A stretch of 64,000 nt of DNA from Peptococcaceae bacterium (GCA_012839895.1 DUML01000013.1:1-64000), one strand, 5' to 3'; counted from the stretch's first letter, positions 18,413-26,476 are shown. Notes: a model not told the origin generated them from the letters alone. Numbers and translations are program-made.

Positions 18413-20497
18413 TTAGTTTTTCCTGCGGAGAACCAAGACAACCCCGTCATCCACTAAGTTCCCGCCGGCCAACCTGATTGTTTCTTTAATTATATTATCG
18501 GCTAATTCTTGTGCAGAAGCAAGAGGAGAACTTTCCAAGAAAACTTTAAGCCAGTCTTCTTCTTGCTTCCCCACATCTAAAATACCGTCGGTAACTATAA
18601 CTAAAGTTTCGTCCTTGAATTTAACATCCAAGACAGGTATTTCAATATCATTTAAAATCCCGGCCGGTAGACTGGAAGTTTTAAGAATCTCCACCTTACC
18701 CTTTCTTAGCAAATAGGTTGGAGCCGCTCCAATTTTAATTAATTTAGCACTATCCGTTTCCAAATCAATAATGGCCATATCCACAGTCACAAAACTTTCT
18801 TCCGGTGAACGTAAGACTAAAATGGAATTCAAAGCTTTAACTGCTCCTTCCGGTTCAAAGCCCGTACTCAAAAGCTGTTCCAAAATAGTTAAAGCCGCAG
18901 CACTCATTCTGGCCGCTTCCTCGCCGACCCCCATACCATCGCAAACAATTAGGGCGCTTTTATTGGGAGAAAGGGGCACGGAATTAAAGTTATCCCCGCT
19001 GATCCCATTGCCGGTCTTGATAACTGTCCCTACACCAATGTCAAGCTGCAGCCTATGTTGCCGGGACCAAACCAATGGTTTCCCCTCTTCCAGGTTATGT
19101 TTGGAATGAAGCTCTTTGGCCAAATGTCCAATTACTTGAGCAACATGGCGGTACTGGTCAGCTAAAGACTCCCGGTTTAAGGCCAGCCTTTTCTGCCATA
19201 TCTCCCTGTCTTTCTGCTGCTCCAAAATAAACCTTACAGCAATTCTTACTTCCTCCAATTTCCCGCAGTACTTTTTCCATTCGGAGGGAATTATTTCTCC
19301 GGCAGTCTCCGGATTATTCATCTGCTCTTCCTCATAAGCAAACAAGTCATAGATAAAATTATAAGTGCGGTAGAATTCCCTTTCCCAGCAGTAATCAACC
19401 ATAGCGCAGTTTTTGCAAATTCTTCCCACCAAAACATTCATTAGCTCCGGTACTTCCGGTTTTAACTTCGATTCCAGACCTGCGGCCTGAAAACTATAAG
19501 CGAGCTGGTCAAAGATATCCGCTAAAGTCTTAACTTTACTGATGGTTGTCTCAATCTCAGGCATAACCCTCTTTTTAAAAGTAACCTTATCTTTTCTTTT
19601 ACCCGGCAGCACTAAAAACAATAGTAACCCTAAGCCGGCGGAATAAAGATGAGAAGTCAAAAAGCTCTCGTTCACAAAGAAAGTAACCATTAAAACCATA
19701 GAGCTGTAAGCCACTGCTATTCCTACTTTGCCAAAGTTTTGAAACCCGCCGCAAACAAAACCTAACAATCCGTAAATACCGGCATCAAGCAAATTGCCCA
19801 GCCCGAAATCCCATTTCAAAAGAAAACCTAGAATTGCACCGGCGCCGGCTCCCGCGCCCGCACCAAATCTGTCGGAAATAAACAAAATGAAAAAACCTAA
19901 AACAGCTATTTGGCAATTAATCTTACCAAAAGTTAAGCCTTGTAAACCGCTTAAACATACCGCTAAGATTAGGAGCCAAATCATGCCCTGCTCGCTGGTA
20001 AAACTTCCTTTAAGCAGGTTTTCCTTCTGCAGAAAAGCGTGAAAAAAAATTACCGAAAAACCTGCCGCTAAAGTGCTCTGAGCTAATAAAAGGATTAGGG
20101 CTTCTTCGCCAATTCCCGCCGTTAACTGCAAAACCAACAAACCGGGAAAGATAGTGCAAAAAGCGGTAAAAATAGGCAACAGGAAAATTTCCGCTTTATG
20201 ACCCTTAATTCGCGGTAGCAGCAAAACGCACAGCAAACAGGCAGGCAAGACTTCACCAATAACAGCCAGGTTTCGTATGCTTAAAATACCGATAATTATT
20301 CCCAAGAAACCAAAGAAAACTTTTTTATCTTTGTCCAAAGACAATACCGCCATATAGGCAATGGCGAAAGGATAAATCCCTAAAATGTTGGCCCTGGCCA
20401 ACATACTGCCCAATAGAGCAATGAGCAAGCAAACCGGTAAAGAAACCGAAAACTTTTGTAATATTTTTTCCGCTTTAAAAGCAGCCCATTCAGCCAT
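18413..20497 (-). CDS. spoIIE: Stage II sporulation phosphatase SpoIIE
   Basis: Membrane PP2C-type serine phosphatase that dephosphorylates SpoIIAA and so activates sigma-F in the forespore; in Bacillus it also binds FtsZ. The N-terminal ~300 residues hold about ten membrane helices, followed by a cytoplasmic linker with a cysteine cluster (GRICKNCAMVDYCWE) and a C-terminal PP2C domain (IVCDGMGVGEEAARMSA; FVTVDMAIIDLET; VIVTDGILD). About 694 residues, shorter than the ~820 of Bacillus. The ATG at 20497 with GAGGTGG before it is preferred to an ATG six codons upstream. Confidence 0.95.
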   Translation of the reverse strand: MAEWAAFKAEKILQKFSVSLPVCLLIALLGSMLARANILGIYPFAIAYMAVLSLDKDKKVFFGFLGIIIGILSIRNLAVIGEVLPACLLCVLLLPRIKGHKAEIFLLPIFTAFCTIFPGLLVLQLTAGIGEEALILLLAQSTLAAGFSVIFFHAFLQKENLLKGSFTSEQGMIWLLILAVCLSGLQGLTFGKINCQIAVLGFFILFISDRFGAGAGAGAGAILGFLLKWDFGLGNLLDAGIYGLLGFVCGGFQNFGKVGIAVAYSSMVLMVTFFVNESFLTSHLYSAGLGLLLFLVLPGKRKDKVTFKKRVMPEIETTISKVKTLADIFDQLAYSFQAAGLESKLKPEVPELMNVLVGRICKNCAMVDYCWEREFYRTYNFIYDLFAYEEEQMNNPETAGEIIPSEWKKYCGKLEEVRIAVRFILEQQKDREIWQKRLALNRESLADQYRHVAQVIGHLAKELHSKHNLEEGKPLVWSRQHRLQLDIGVGTVIKTGNGISGDNFNSVPLSPNKSALIVCDGMGVGEEAARMSAAALTILEQLLSTGFEPEGAVKALNSILVLRSPEESFVTVDMAIIDLETDSAKLIKIGAAPTYLLRKGKVEILKTSSLPAGILNDIEIPVLDVKFKDETLVIVTDGILDVGKQEEDWLKVFLESSPLASAQELADNIIKETIRLAGGNLVDDGVVLVLRRKN

Positions 20498-20526
20498 AAT
20501 AGCCACCTCTTCCATTTAATGGCAAT

Positions 20527-20560
20527 ATTATAGCCTATCCGGCCTGCGAAGCTTGTCAAA
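20527..20560 (-). promoter_or_regulatory. spoIIE promoter with 21-bp spacer and 0A box
   Basis: On the minus strand TTGACA (20559-20554) and TATAAT (20532-20527) are both perfect but lie 21 bp apart. Such long spacing is the known hallmark of Spo0A-activated sigma-A promoters at spoIIE and spoIIG of Bacillus. CTTGTCAAA on the plus strand (20552-20560) matches eight of nine bases of the 0A-box consensus TTTGTCRAA and overlaps the -35. Confidence 0.7.
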
Positions 20561-20697
20561 CCCAGTAAGACCTTAGAGCCATGATTAGCCCAACTTCTGC
20601 CCAATATGCAGAAGATTATAACGGGACAACACTTTCTTATGGCTTTTTGACAAAAACCGTTTTCTATCGTCGTAAGTTTTTGAGCAGTAATAGTATA

Positions 20698-20869
20698 TTT
20701 TTTGCATTACCCGCTCACCACGCGCCGAAGCTGTTCACTTGCTGCTACAGCTACTGCACCGAAACCTTCGGGTACTATACCCGCTGTGAACCACGGTGCA
20801 GTTTAACGCTGTAGCAGCTGCACTCACGACGCTTCTGTGCTTTAACGGTTCGCTAAGTAATGCAAAAAA
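20698..20869. repeat. 172-bp nested imperfect palindrome
   Basis: Nested complementary arms share roughly one centre: 13 bp (20698-20710 with 20857-20869), 11 bp (20741-20751 with 20808-20818), 9 bp (20753-20761 with 20794-20802) and a 6-bp central stem with a 3-nt loop (20769-20774 with 20778-20783). It fills most of the 510-bp gene-free stretch 20516-21025 between spoIIE and divIC, on the far side of the spoIIE promoter. No convincing coding frame is seen in it. It may be a MITE-like element or a structured RNA. Confidence 0.7.
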
Positions 20870-20879
20870 TGCACATTAA

Positions 20880-20910
20880 AAAAAGATGCCTCCCTAGAAG
20901 ACACCTTCTT
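20880..20910 (-). terminator. Rho-independent terminator after divIC
   Basis: On the minus strand AAGGTGTCTTC pairs (with G-U pairs) with GAGGCATCTT around a short loop, followed by a run of seven T residues. It lies about 115 bases past the divIC stop and ends the yabQ-divIC transcript before spoIIE. Confidence 0.7.
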
Positions 20911-21025
20911 CAATAATTTTCTTCAAATTAATATTTCGTTAAATGCTCTCGGTTTTCAGTAGCACTAATAAGGATAACTGGTATTTGCCAGATGGCCAAA
21001 AAACTGTTTTTCTGTATAAATCCGC

Positions 21026-21340
21026 TTATTCGGAAGGAGCGCTTTCCTTTGGTGCGATTACTATTTCTCCCTTTCTTACTAAACCCAGTTTTTCCCGGGC
21101 CAATTGCTCAATATAACTGGGCGTATTTAGCTTTTCGATTTCCTGGCGAAGCTGGTTGTTAGCGGCCACTAAGTTATTCCTTCGTTCTAATAACTCAACT
21201 TTTTCTTTTTCCATGGATTGATCCAAGAGGAATAATTGATAGGACCAACTCCCGGCCAGCATTAAAGATATACCCATCACAAGGATAAATAAAGGGCTCG
21301 TTTTCCGCTTTCTTTTTCTGCCAGTAACCCGTTTAGTCAT
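21026..21340 (-). CDS. divIC: Septum formation initiator DivIC/FtsB family
   Basis: Small bitopic division protein, 104 residues: basic cytoplasmic tail (MTKRVTGRKRKRKTS), one membrane helix (PLFILVMGISLMLAGSWSYQ, about 16-35), an extracytoplasmic coiled coil (about 42-75) and the family end motif YIEQLAREKLGLVRKGE. It overlaps the upstream small HTH gene by 8 bp. Position between yabQ and spoIIE is the same as in Bacillus. Confidence 0.93.
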   Translation of the reverse strand: MTKRVTGRKRKRKTSPLFILVMGISLMLAGSWSYQLFLLDQSMEKEKVELLERRNNLVAANNQLRQEIEKLNTPSYIEQLAREKLGLVRKGEIVIAPKESAPSE

Positions 21341-21572
21341 AATCCTCTGAATCCTCCGTTACACTGTTAAACAATCCCAATTCGGTTGCAGATATTATGC
21401 AAACAATCTGATACCCTTTAGCTTTGGCCCTGGCTAACATTGTTGCCACAGATGAAACACTGACATTGAGAATCCGGGCTATCTCCTCGCTTGAATGACC
21501 ACTCTCTTTGAGCATGACCACTTGCCTTTCCCGAAAGCTGAGCTTTTCCAATCCTCTAATTTCCCAATGCAC
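21333..21572 (-). CDS. Small sigma-70 region 4-like HTH protein
   Basis: A 79-residue protein whose first 55 residues form a sigma region 4 or LuxR-type helix-turn-helix (LSFRERQVVMLKESGHSSEE, then IARILNVSVSSVATMLARAK). It has no region 2, so it is not a full sigma factor; it could be a DNA-binding regulator or a remnant. The C-terminal 20 residues are acidic. AGGAG lies before a GTG start. It overlaps divIC by 8 bp and is probably co-transcribed with yabQ and divIC. Confidence 0.75.
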   Translation of the reverse strand: MHWEIRGLEKLSFRERQVVMLKESGHSSEEIARILNVSVSSVATMLARAKAKGYQIVCIISATELGLFNSVTEDSEDYD

Positions 21573-21698
21573 ACCAATCTCCTATAGTACAAAGTAACTA
21601 CAAACTAACTACAAATTAATAGCCTCTAAGTATCTGTTATTATAAACACTACAATCTGCAAATTCAATACTAACCAAAATATTTTCCCATAAGTCCTA

Positions 21699-22169
21699 TT
21701 ATTCCCTAGGTCTTTTGGTAATTCGACTTTTTACTTTGGTCACAGTTTCCCTGCCCATAGCTTCACTAAAACGGTAAACAAGCATTGAAAACCAACATAA
21801 CAAACCATAAGGAATACTCATCAAAGCAGCAAGAATCCGGTATACCCCTAAAAAGAAACCTTTAATAACTTTACGGATAAAACGGATAAGTTGGCCGCTT
21901 AACTTTAGGGCCTGGGAAAAGAGTTTTTTGCAAAAAGGGCTCAAAATGCGGAGATAAAGGACAAGCCCGAGTAAAACTCCGCCAAAGAGATAAAAACGCC
22001 ACTCTAAATAATTGGCTTTTTGCGCAAAGTAAAAAATCACCAGTAAAGCTGCCAGAGAAAAAAATAAGTCCCCGATAAAGGTCAACACCTTATTAAAGCC
22101 AAACCGCCAACGTACTATCCGATAAAAGTCAAAAAATAATCCTACACAAGCCCCGCTTAGAACAAGCAC
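21699..22169 (-). CDS. yabQ: Spore cortex protein YabQ
   Basis: Membrane protein needed for spore cortex formation, made in the mother cell in Bacillus. Four to five hydrophobic segments; the family feature GLFFDFYRIVRWRFG lies near the N-terminus and the C-terminal tail is basic (TKVKSRITKRPRE). The given start is a GTG without a clear ribosome-binding site. An ATT at 22193, eight codons upstream in frame, has AAAGGAG 8 bases before it and would add SELAILT, matching the usual longer N-terminus of the family, so ATT initiation is plausible. Confidence 0.88.
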   Translation of the reverse strand: MLVLSGACVGLFFDFYRIVRWRFGFNKVLTFIGDLFFSLAALLVIFYFAQKANYLEWRFYLFGGVLLGLVLYLRILSPFCKKLFSQALKLSGQLIRFIRKVIKGFFLGVYRILAALMSIPYGLLCWFSMLVYRFSEAMGRETVTKVKSRITKRPRE

Positions 22170-22222
22170 TGTTAAAATTGCTAACTCACTAATAGAACTT
22201 ACTCCTTTCCCCGCTGGTATTT

Positions 22223-22504
22223 TTATTTAAAGACCCTTTCCCAGACTCCTCTGCCCGAGGACTCTTTTGAACGTCCTGTAAGGTAGGATAGTATGTCTAC
22301 TTGCCCTTCAATCTCCAGTTCAGAATTTTCCAGATTGAGGTTTTGCACGCCTAAATCCTGTCCCTTAATAACTAATCCCCCTTTGACTGTATCCAGAACA
22401 ATCTCTTTGGTATCAAAAGAACTAACTTTCCTTACTCCCGTAATGCGCAAAAGTTTCCTGTCTTCCATAATCACCTTATGGATTCTTTCTTCCTTTTCGC
22501 TCAT
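22223..22504 (-). CDS. yabP: Sporulation protein YabP
   Basis: A 93-residue YabP/YqfC-family protein, required for cortex assembly in Bacillus. Family features are the beta-rich middle with REDRKLLRITGVRKV-like sequence (here MEDRKLLRITGVRKVSSFDT), KGGLVIKGQDLGVQNLNLE and the C-terminal GQVDILSYLTG. It lies between rqcP and yabQ, conserved order. Confidence 0.94.
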   Translation of the reverse strand: MSEKEERIHKVIMEDRKLLRITGVRKVSSFDTKEIVLDTVKGGLVIKGQDLGVQNLNLENSELEIEGQVDILSYLTGRSKESSGRGVWERVFK

Positions 22505-22561
22505 CTCTTCTCCCCCGTTTCCACCTTTTTCTGTCTAATCAATATTCGGGAAAGACTCTAT

Positions 22562-22828
22562 TTATAACTCTTCTCCTTTTTTTTGGTCCCGTAGAACTTC
22601 GTAGAGAGTATGAGCCTCTTCAGCCCTGACATTAGGTGGAACAGCGAGTACTTTTACCTCAAAGATGTGGTTTTTTAGGTCAAGGGTTATGATGTCCCCA
22701 GGTTTAACATCTGCTGAGGGTTTTGCTATCCGGCCGTTAACCATCACTTTTTCTCCCTCACAAACATCTTTAGCTACTGTTCTTCTTTTGATGATCCTTG
22801 CAATTTTAAGATATTTATCCAGTCTCAA
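22562..22828 (-). CDS. rqcP: S4-domain ribosome quality control protein RqcP
   Basis: Small RNA-binding protein (YabO, Hsp15 family) that helps RqcH add alanine tails on stalled 50S subunits. The 88 residues are mostly an S4 domain: MRLDKYLKIARIIKRRTVAK, then VNGRIAKPSADVKPGDII. The start codon is TTG with GGAGG 9 bases upstream. Followed by yabP after 57 bases. Confidence 0.92.
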   Translation of the reverse strand: MRLDKYLKIARIIKRRTVAKDVCEGEKVMVNGRIAKPSADVKPGDIITLDLKNHIFEVKVLAVPPNVRAEEAHTLYEVLRDQKKGEEL

Positions 22829-22871
22829 AACCTTTGGCCTCCTTTATTTAAGCTAAATATATAAACTAAAA

Positions 22872-22906
22872 AAGACCCTTCGCCAACCAAAATTTTGACG
22901 AAGGTA
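22872..22906 (-). terminator. Second terminator after HU gene
   Basis: On the minus strand CCTTCG and CGAAGG enclose a 16-nt loop and are followed by GTCTTTTTT. It lies in the HU-rqcP gap just past the UUCG-type terminator. Confidence 0.5.
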
Positions 22907-22912
22907 TTGGAA

Positions 22913-22943
22913 AAAAAACAAGGTTCCGAAGAACCTGTTTTTT
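22913..22943 (-). terminator. Rho-independent terminator after HU, UUCG loop
   Basis: AGGTTC (22921-22926) and GAACCT (22931-22936) form a stem with loop CGAA on the plus strand, UUCG on the minus strand. T-runs occur on both sides (about eight on the minus strand, seven on the plus strand), so it could work in both directions. Confidence 0.85.
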
Positions 22944-22962
22944 TACTTAGGTTTTAATTATT

Positions 22963-23235
22963 TTAATTTACAGCTTCTTTTAAGGCTTTGCCGGCTTTAA
23001 ACCCGGGAACCTTGCAAGCGGGGATAACGATTTCTTCTTTGGTCTGTGGATTTCTGCCCACACGCTCTTCACGCTGCTTAACTTCAAAAGTCCCGAAACC
23101 AACTAACTGAACCTTCTCACCTCTGGCCATAGCCTCGCTAATGGCCTCAAAAACAGCAGCTACGGCCTTTTCGGCATCCTTTTTGGTCATTTCGGCCTTC
23201 TCTGCTACCGCAGCAACGAGTTCCGCTTTATTCAA
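22963..23235 (-). CDS. hup: HU-family DNA-binding protein
   Basis: Small basic histone-like protein that bends and compacts DNA, 91 residues. It opens [20 protein letters not shown], with the beta-arm segment [19 protein letters not shown] and ending [18 protein letters not shown] at 23235 with GGGAGG 7 bases upstream is the likely start; an earlier in-frame TTG lies before that site. It stands between mazG and rqcP and is followed by two terminators. Confidence 0.96.
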   Translation of the reverse strand: MNKAELVAAVAEKAEMTKKDAEKAVAAVFEAISEAMARGEKVQLVGFGTFEVKQREERVGRNPQTKEEIVIPACKVPGFKAGKALKEAVN

Positions 23236-23310
23236 GAATCTCCCTCCCAAGTATATAAACTTTAAGTCCCTATATTCGCTATTAAATCTTAATATCCTGC
23301 TAAAGAGGTA

Positions 23311-24498
23311 TCAAAATGAGTCTAGAGTACCATATTTTTCTTTCTTTTTTACCTCATCCCAATATAAATCCATCTCTTCAAGGCTTAAATCTTCAATTCG
23401 AAGTCCCTGGCTCTCAATTACACTAAGCATGGCCAAGAACCTCTCTTGGAATTTTCTGGTTGCTTGTCTTAAAGCTTCTTCAGCATTCACCCCCAAAAAA
23501 CGTGAAAGATTAACAATGGAAAACAGTAGATCACCAAATTCATTTGCAATTTTTTGCTTATTATTAATTTCTTGCTTAAGCTCAGCTATTTCCTCATAAA
23601 CTTTAGCTAGAGGCCCTTGGTAATCTTCCCAGTCAAATCCCACCTTCGCCGCTTTTCTTTGAGTGTCTTCAGCCAGCATCAAAGCCGGTAAGCCTTTTGG
23701 GATCTTAAAGAATTCCCTTGCAGCCGGAACAGGCCCACTTTGCGCCTTCCTCTCGTTCTTTTTGATAGCCTCCCAGTTACGTAAAACTTCCGTGCTTGAT
23801 TCCACAACGACGGAACCGAAAACATGCGGGTGGCGTCGAATAAGTTTATCCCCAATGCCTTTCAGGACATCCTCAATGCCAAAAATATTGGCTTCCTCCG
23901 CCAACTGGCAATGAAAGACAACCTGTAATAATAAGTCTCCCAATTCTTCGCATAAATTATTCATATTTTTGGTATCCAAAGCTTCCAGTACTTCATAAGT
24001 TTCTTCCAATAAATATTTCTTAAGGCTGTCATGAGTCTGTTCTTTATCCCAGGGGCATCCATTACTTGAGCGCAACTCACGCATTATTTCCACTAGTCTT
24101 ACCAAGGAACTGTCATCCGCTAAAAGGTCTGTCCTCACAGTGAAGGAGGAATCCAAGGCACTCTGAAGACAAGTTACTACTCTCCCTTCCTTTAAAGGGT
24201 TGCCCGGTAAGGCCAGTACTATTTCCCGTTGTTTATTTTGCGTCTTTCCTGGTAATTCGGCACATAATAAGCTTTGAGCTATTTCCTCCGGCCCGATTTC
24301 CCCTCCTTCACCCACAGTCTCGACCTCCGGGCAAAGGCCAAAGTAGGGAATTTTTTCTCTCTCCAAATCTGCTACGGCAGGGTGCTTGGGGGAACAAACA
24401 TAGACTGCATCGGCTCCTGTCAAAACTCTATAAACCTTCAAGGGGAGCTTGTCCAAAGAACCTGAGCCCAGACCCACAATATGCAAGACTGATTTCAT
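23311..24498 (-). CDS. mazG: MazG-type nucleotide pyrophosphohydrolase with shortened methylase domain
   Basis: The C-terminal ~265 residues contain two MazG repeats (SNGCPWDKEQTHDSLKKYLL, EETYEVLEALD, then a second EIAELKQEI...EFGDLLFSIVNLSRFL) that hydrolyse NTPs or dNTPs. The N-terminal ~130 residues are related to tetrapyrrole methylases (IVGLGSGSLDKLPLKVY; VLALPGNPLKEGRVV). In YabN-type proteins this domain has about 220 residues, so here its C-terminal half seems to be missing. The total of 395 residues compares with about 480-490. GGAG precedes the ATG. Confidence 0.93.
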   Translation of the reverse strand: MKSVLHIVGLGSGSLDKLPLKVYRVLTGADAVYVCSPKHPAVADLEREKIPYFGLCPEVETVGEGGEIGPEEIAQSLLCAELPGKTQNKQREIVLALPGNPLKEGRVVTCLQSALDSSFTVRTDLLADDSSLVRLVEIMRELRSSNGCPWDKEQTHDSLKKYLLEETYEVLEALDTKNMNNLCEELGDLLLQVVFHCQLAEEANIFGIEDVLKGIGDKLIRRHPHVFGSVVVESSTEVLRNWEAIKKNERKAQSGPVPAAREFFKIPKGLPALMLAEDTQRKAAKVGFDWEDYQGPLAKVYEEIAELKQEINNKQKIANEFGDLLFSIVNLSRFLGVNAEEALRQATRKFQERFLAMLSVIESQGLRIEDLSLEEMDLYWDEVKKKEKYGTLDSF

Positions 24499-24521
24499 GC
24501 TTTCAATCTCCTTTCAGGATG

Positions 24522-24550
24522 ATTATATCCAGAAAGGCTAGAAAGTGCAA
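24522..24550 (-). promoter_or_regulatory. mazG promoter
   Basis: On the minus strand TTGCAC (24550-24545), 17 bp, TATAAT (24527-24522). It lies directly behind the hairpin at 24552-24575, so mazG has its own start after spoVT ends. Confidence 0.5.
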
Positions 24551-24551
24551 A

Positions 24552-24575
24552 GGCTGTCAACCATAGTCAACAGCC
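24552..24575 (-). terminator. Terminator-like hairpin after spoVT
   Basis: A 10-bp stem (including two G-U pairs) with a 4-nt loop in the spoVT-mazG gap. Read on the minus strand it is followed by TTTGCAC, a weak U-run. Confidence 0.5.
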
Positions 24576-24629
24576 CCTTAGTCACACCATTAATTTAGTT
24601 TCCCGATTGGTCCATTAAATTAATTCTCC

Positions 24630-25178
24630 CTACTGTTCCATTTGTTTGGCTAAAAAGCCTGCAGCAGTCTCCACAAGTTTAACCTCAAGGTCTCCCATTT
24701 TGGTATTTGGATCTTTGGACATCAAAATAACTACCCCGATTGGGTCACCCTCAGCAATGATAGGCGCAATAACTTGGCTGGTAACCTTCCCCTTATCTTC
24801 TCCTTCTGAATCTCTCAAAATAGAAGTATCGCCGGAAGTAAAAATAGTTTTTCTTTCTTCCATGGCTTGCTCGGCTGCTGGTCCGAGGGGTTTATTCAAA
24901 TACTCTTTTTTCGATGCTCCTGCAACTGCGATAATAACATCCCTGTCTCCGATACAGGCAATATGCCCAGTAGCTTCAAACAAGGAGTCGGCATATTCCT
25001 TGGCAAAATCGCCTAATTCACCGATTGGTGAATATTTTTTAAGTATGACTTCTCCTTCTCTATCCACAAAAATCTCCAGTGGATCGCCTTCTCTTATTCG
25101 TAAAGTCCGTCGGATTTCTTTTGGAATTACTACGCGGCCCAGATCATCAATTCTTCTGACAATTCCGGTTGCTTTCAA
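24630..25178 (-). CDS. spoVT: Stage V sporulation regulator SpoVT
   Basis: AbrB-family transcription factor of the late forespore. The N-terminal swapped-hairpin DNA-binding domain (MKATGIVRRIDDLGRVVIPK, about 1-50) is followed by a GAF-like domain (about 55-180, FEATGHIACIGDRDVIIAVAG). The 182 residues match the usual ~178. It is preceded by a sigma-G-like promoter, in agreement with Bacillus. Downstream is a hairpin and then mazG. Confidence 0.97.
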   Translation of the reverse strand: MKATGIVRRIDDLGRVVIPKEIRRTLRIREGDPLEIFVDREGEVILKKYSPIGELGDFAKEYADSLFEATGHIACIGDRDVIIAVAGASKKEYLNKPLGPAAEQAMEERKTIFTSGDTSILRDSEGEDKGKVTSQVIAPIIAEGDPIGVVILMSKDPNTKMGDLEVKLVETAAGFLAKQMEQ

Positions 25179-25218
25179 TGAGTCCTCCCTCCTTTTTCCA
25201 AAGCAACTGATTCAATCT

Positions 25219-25249
25219 TAGTATATATCTGGAGTTGTTTTATTATTCA
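25219..25249 (-). promoter_or_regulatory. Sigma-G-like promoter of spoVT
   Basis: On the minus strand TGAATA (25249-25244), 18-bp spacer, TATACTA (25225-25219). The sigma-G consensus is close to TGAATA-N17/18-CATACTA, so only one base differs. It lies about 40 bp upstream of spoVT. Confidence 0.65.
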
Positions 25250-25468
25250 TATTTTTCCATGGCAGCAAAATAAGAAATAACCTCCTGAAAGTTTGCTTTT
25301 TCCTAGGATTTGAGCAAATCTGACATTTTATTCATGGGTCATAGAATATAATTCCTATTTATACAAATTAAACCAAAAATTCTTCCAGATCCTTCATGCA
25401 CAGAAAACTTGCTCAAATACGGAAATGAGTAACCGTGCGAATGGAGTATTTGGTCAAGTTCAGTGACA
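25250..25468. other. Gene-free stretch between prsA terminator and spoVT promoter
   Basis: The gap 25179-25549 holds the spoVT promoter, the prsA terminator and, in between, only A/T-rich sequence with a 10-bp inverted repeat (ATTTGAGCAA at 25308-25317 and its complement at 25409-25418, 91 bases apart). I see no credible coding frame. Confidence 0.4.
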
Positions 25469-25501
25469 AAAGAAGGTGCCTCCAAAGAAGGCACCTTCTT
25501 T
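25469..25501 (-). terminator. Rho-independent terminator after prsA
   Basis: An 11-bp perfect stem (25471-25481 with 25489-25499), extended by A-T pairs, with a 7-nt loop. It carries T-rich sequence on both sides and so may serve both strands. On the minus strand it ends the prsA transcript. Confidence 0.8.
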
Positions 25502-25549
25502 AATATTTGGCTTATTTACTCACTGTTTTTTATTTTACCCAATATAATC

Positions 25550-26476
25550 TTAACTATTTGGCTTCAAATCTTCGGCATAGTCTATTTTGGCTTCCTCCCG
25601 TAATTTGGCAAAATAACTTTGGACTTTTTGGTTCTTGGCATACAGGAGGGTGTGTTCCGCAACTTGTTCTTTCGCCTTTTCAAAGTCAGGAACAATGGCT
25701 TCCTTATGGTCTTCCACCAAAATTATATGATAACCAAAATCGGTCTTAACAGGTTTCTCTGAAATTTTGCCAACTTCCTGGCTGAAAGCCGCTTCTTCAA
25801 AAGCCGCTACCATTTCACCGCGGCGGAAATAACCAAGGTCGCCCCCGGTAGTTTTAGCTGCAGGCTCGATTGATTTTTCTTTAGCCAATTCAGCAAAATC
25901 CTTGCCGGCTTTCAATTCTTCGATTATCGCTAAAGCTTCTTCCTCAGTTTTAACCAGGATATGCCGGGCTTTAACCTGTTCATCCTGACCGCCGTAACTG
26001 GAATAATTAGCTTCAAAAAACTGCTTGATTTCCTGCTCACTGACCGTAACATCTTTAGCAACAAAATAGGTAAAAGCTATATACTCCAAAACTTCATTTT
26101 CAGTCATAGCCTGCTCTTCCAGCCAAGCCTGATAATCCTTAATCTGGCTTTTTAATTCATCCCATTGCTTTGTAACTTCCGGATCCTTCAAATCCCAGTT
26201 ATTCTTAACTACCTCCTGGTGGATTAATTCTGTCCCGATTAAACCTTCCAGGACTTCGTTCTTGACACTCTCGAAAGAGGTTTTGTATTCAGCGCTGTCT
26301 AAATCGACCCCTTGAGTTTTGAAATATTTCTTAATAGCCTTTAGCTTAGTTTCGTAAAGCTCCCTGGGGACAGCCTGATCATTCACTTTAACCGCAAAAT
26401 CCTCTCCTTGAGCACACCCTGTTAAAAGGGCTAGTATTGTGAAAATCGTAACTGCTATTAGCGTTATTTTTTTCAT
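25550..26476 (-). CDS. prsA: PrsA-type foldase lipoprotein (peptidyl-prolyl isomerase)
   Basis: Surface lipoprotein that helps exported proteins fold. It has a signal peptide with lipobox LLTGC (Cys about 21), a SurA-like N-terminal chaperone region (about 35-165) and a parvulin/PpiC domain (about 168-260, [50 protein letters not shown]). The 308-residue length is normal. It sits between mfd and spoVT. Confidence 0.92.
   Translation of the reverse strand: MKKITLIAVTIFTILALLTGCAQGEDFAVKVNDQAVPRELYETKLKAIKKYFKTQGVDLDSAEYKTSFESVKNEVLEGLIGTELIHQEVVKNNWDLKDPEVTKQWDELKSQIKDYQAWLEEQAMTENEVLEYIAFTYFVAKDVTVSEQEIKQFFEANYSSYGGQDEQVKARHILVKTEEEALAIIEELKAGKDFAELAKEKSIEPAAKTTGGDLGYFRRGEMVAAFEEAAFSQEVGKISEKPVKTDFGYHIILVEDHKEAIVPDFEKAKEQVAEHTLLYAKNQKVQSYFAKLREEAKIDYAEDLKPNS

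Noticed and set aside
20581-20814. Plus-strand 77-codon ORF in the spoIIE-divIC gap
   Set aside because: It runs through the palindrome, lacks a ribosome-binding site and has no recognisable sequence.
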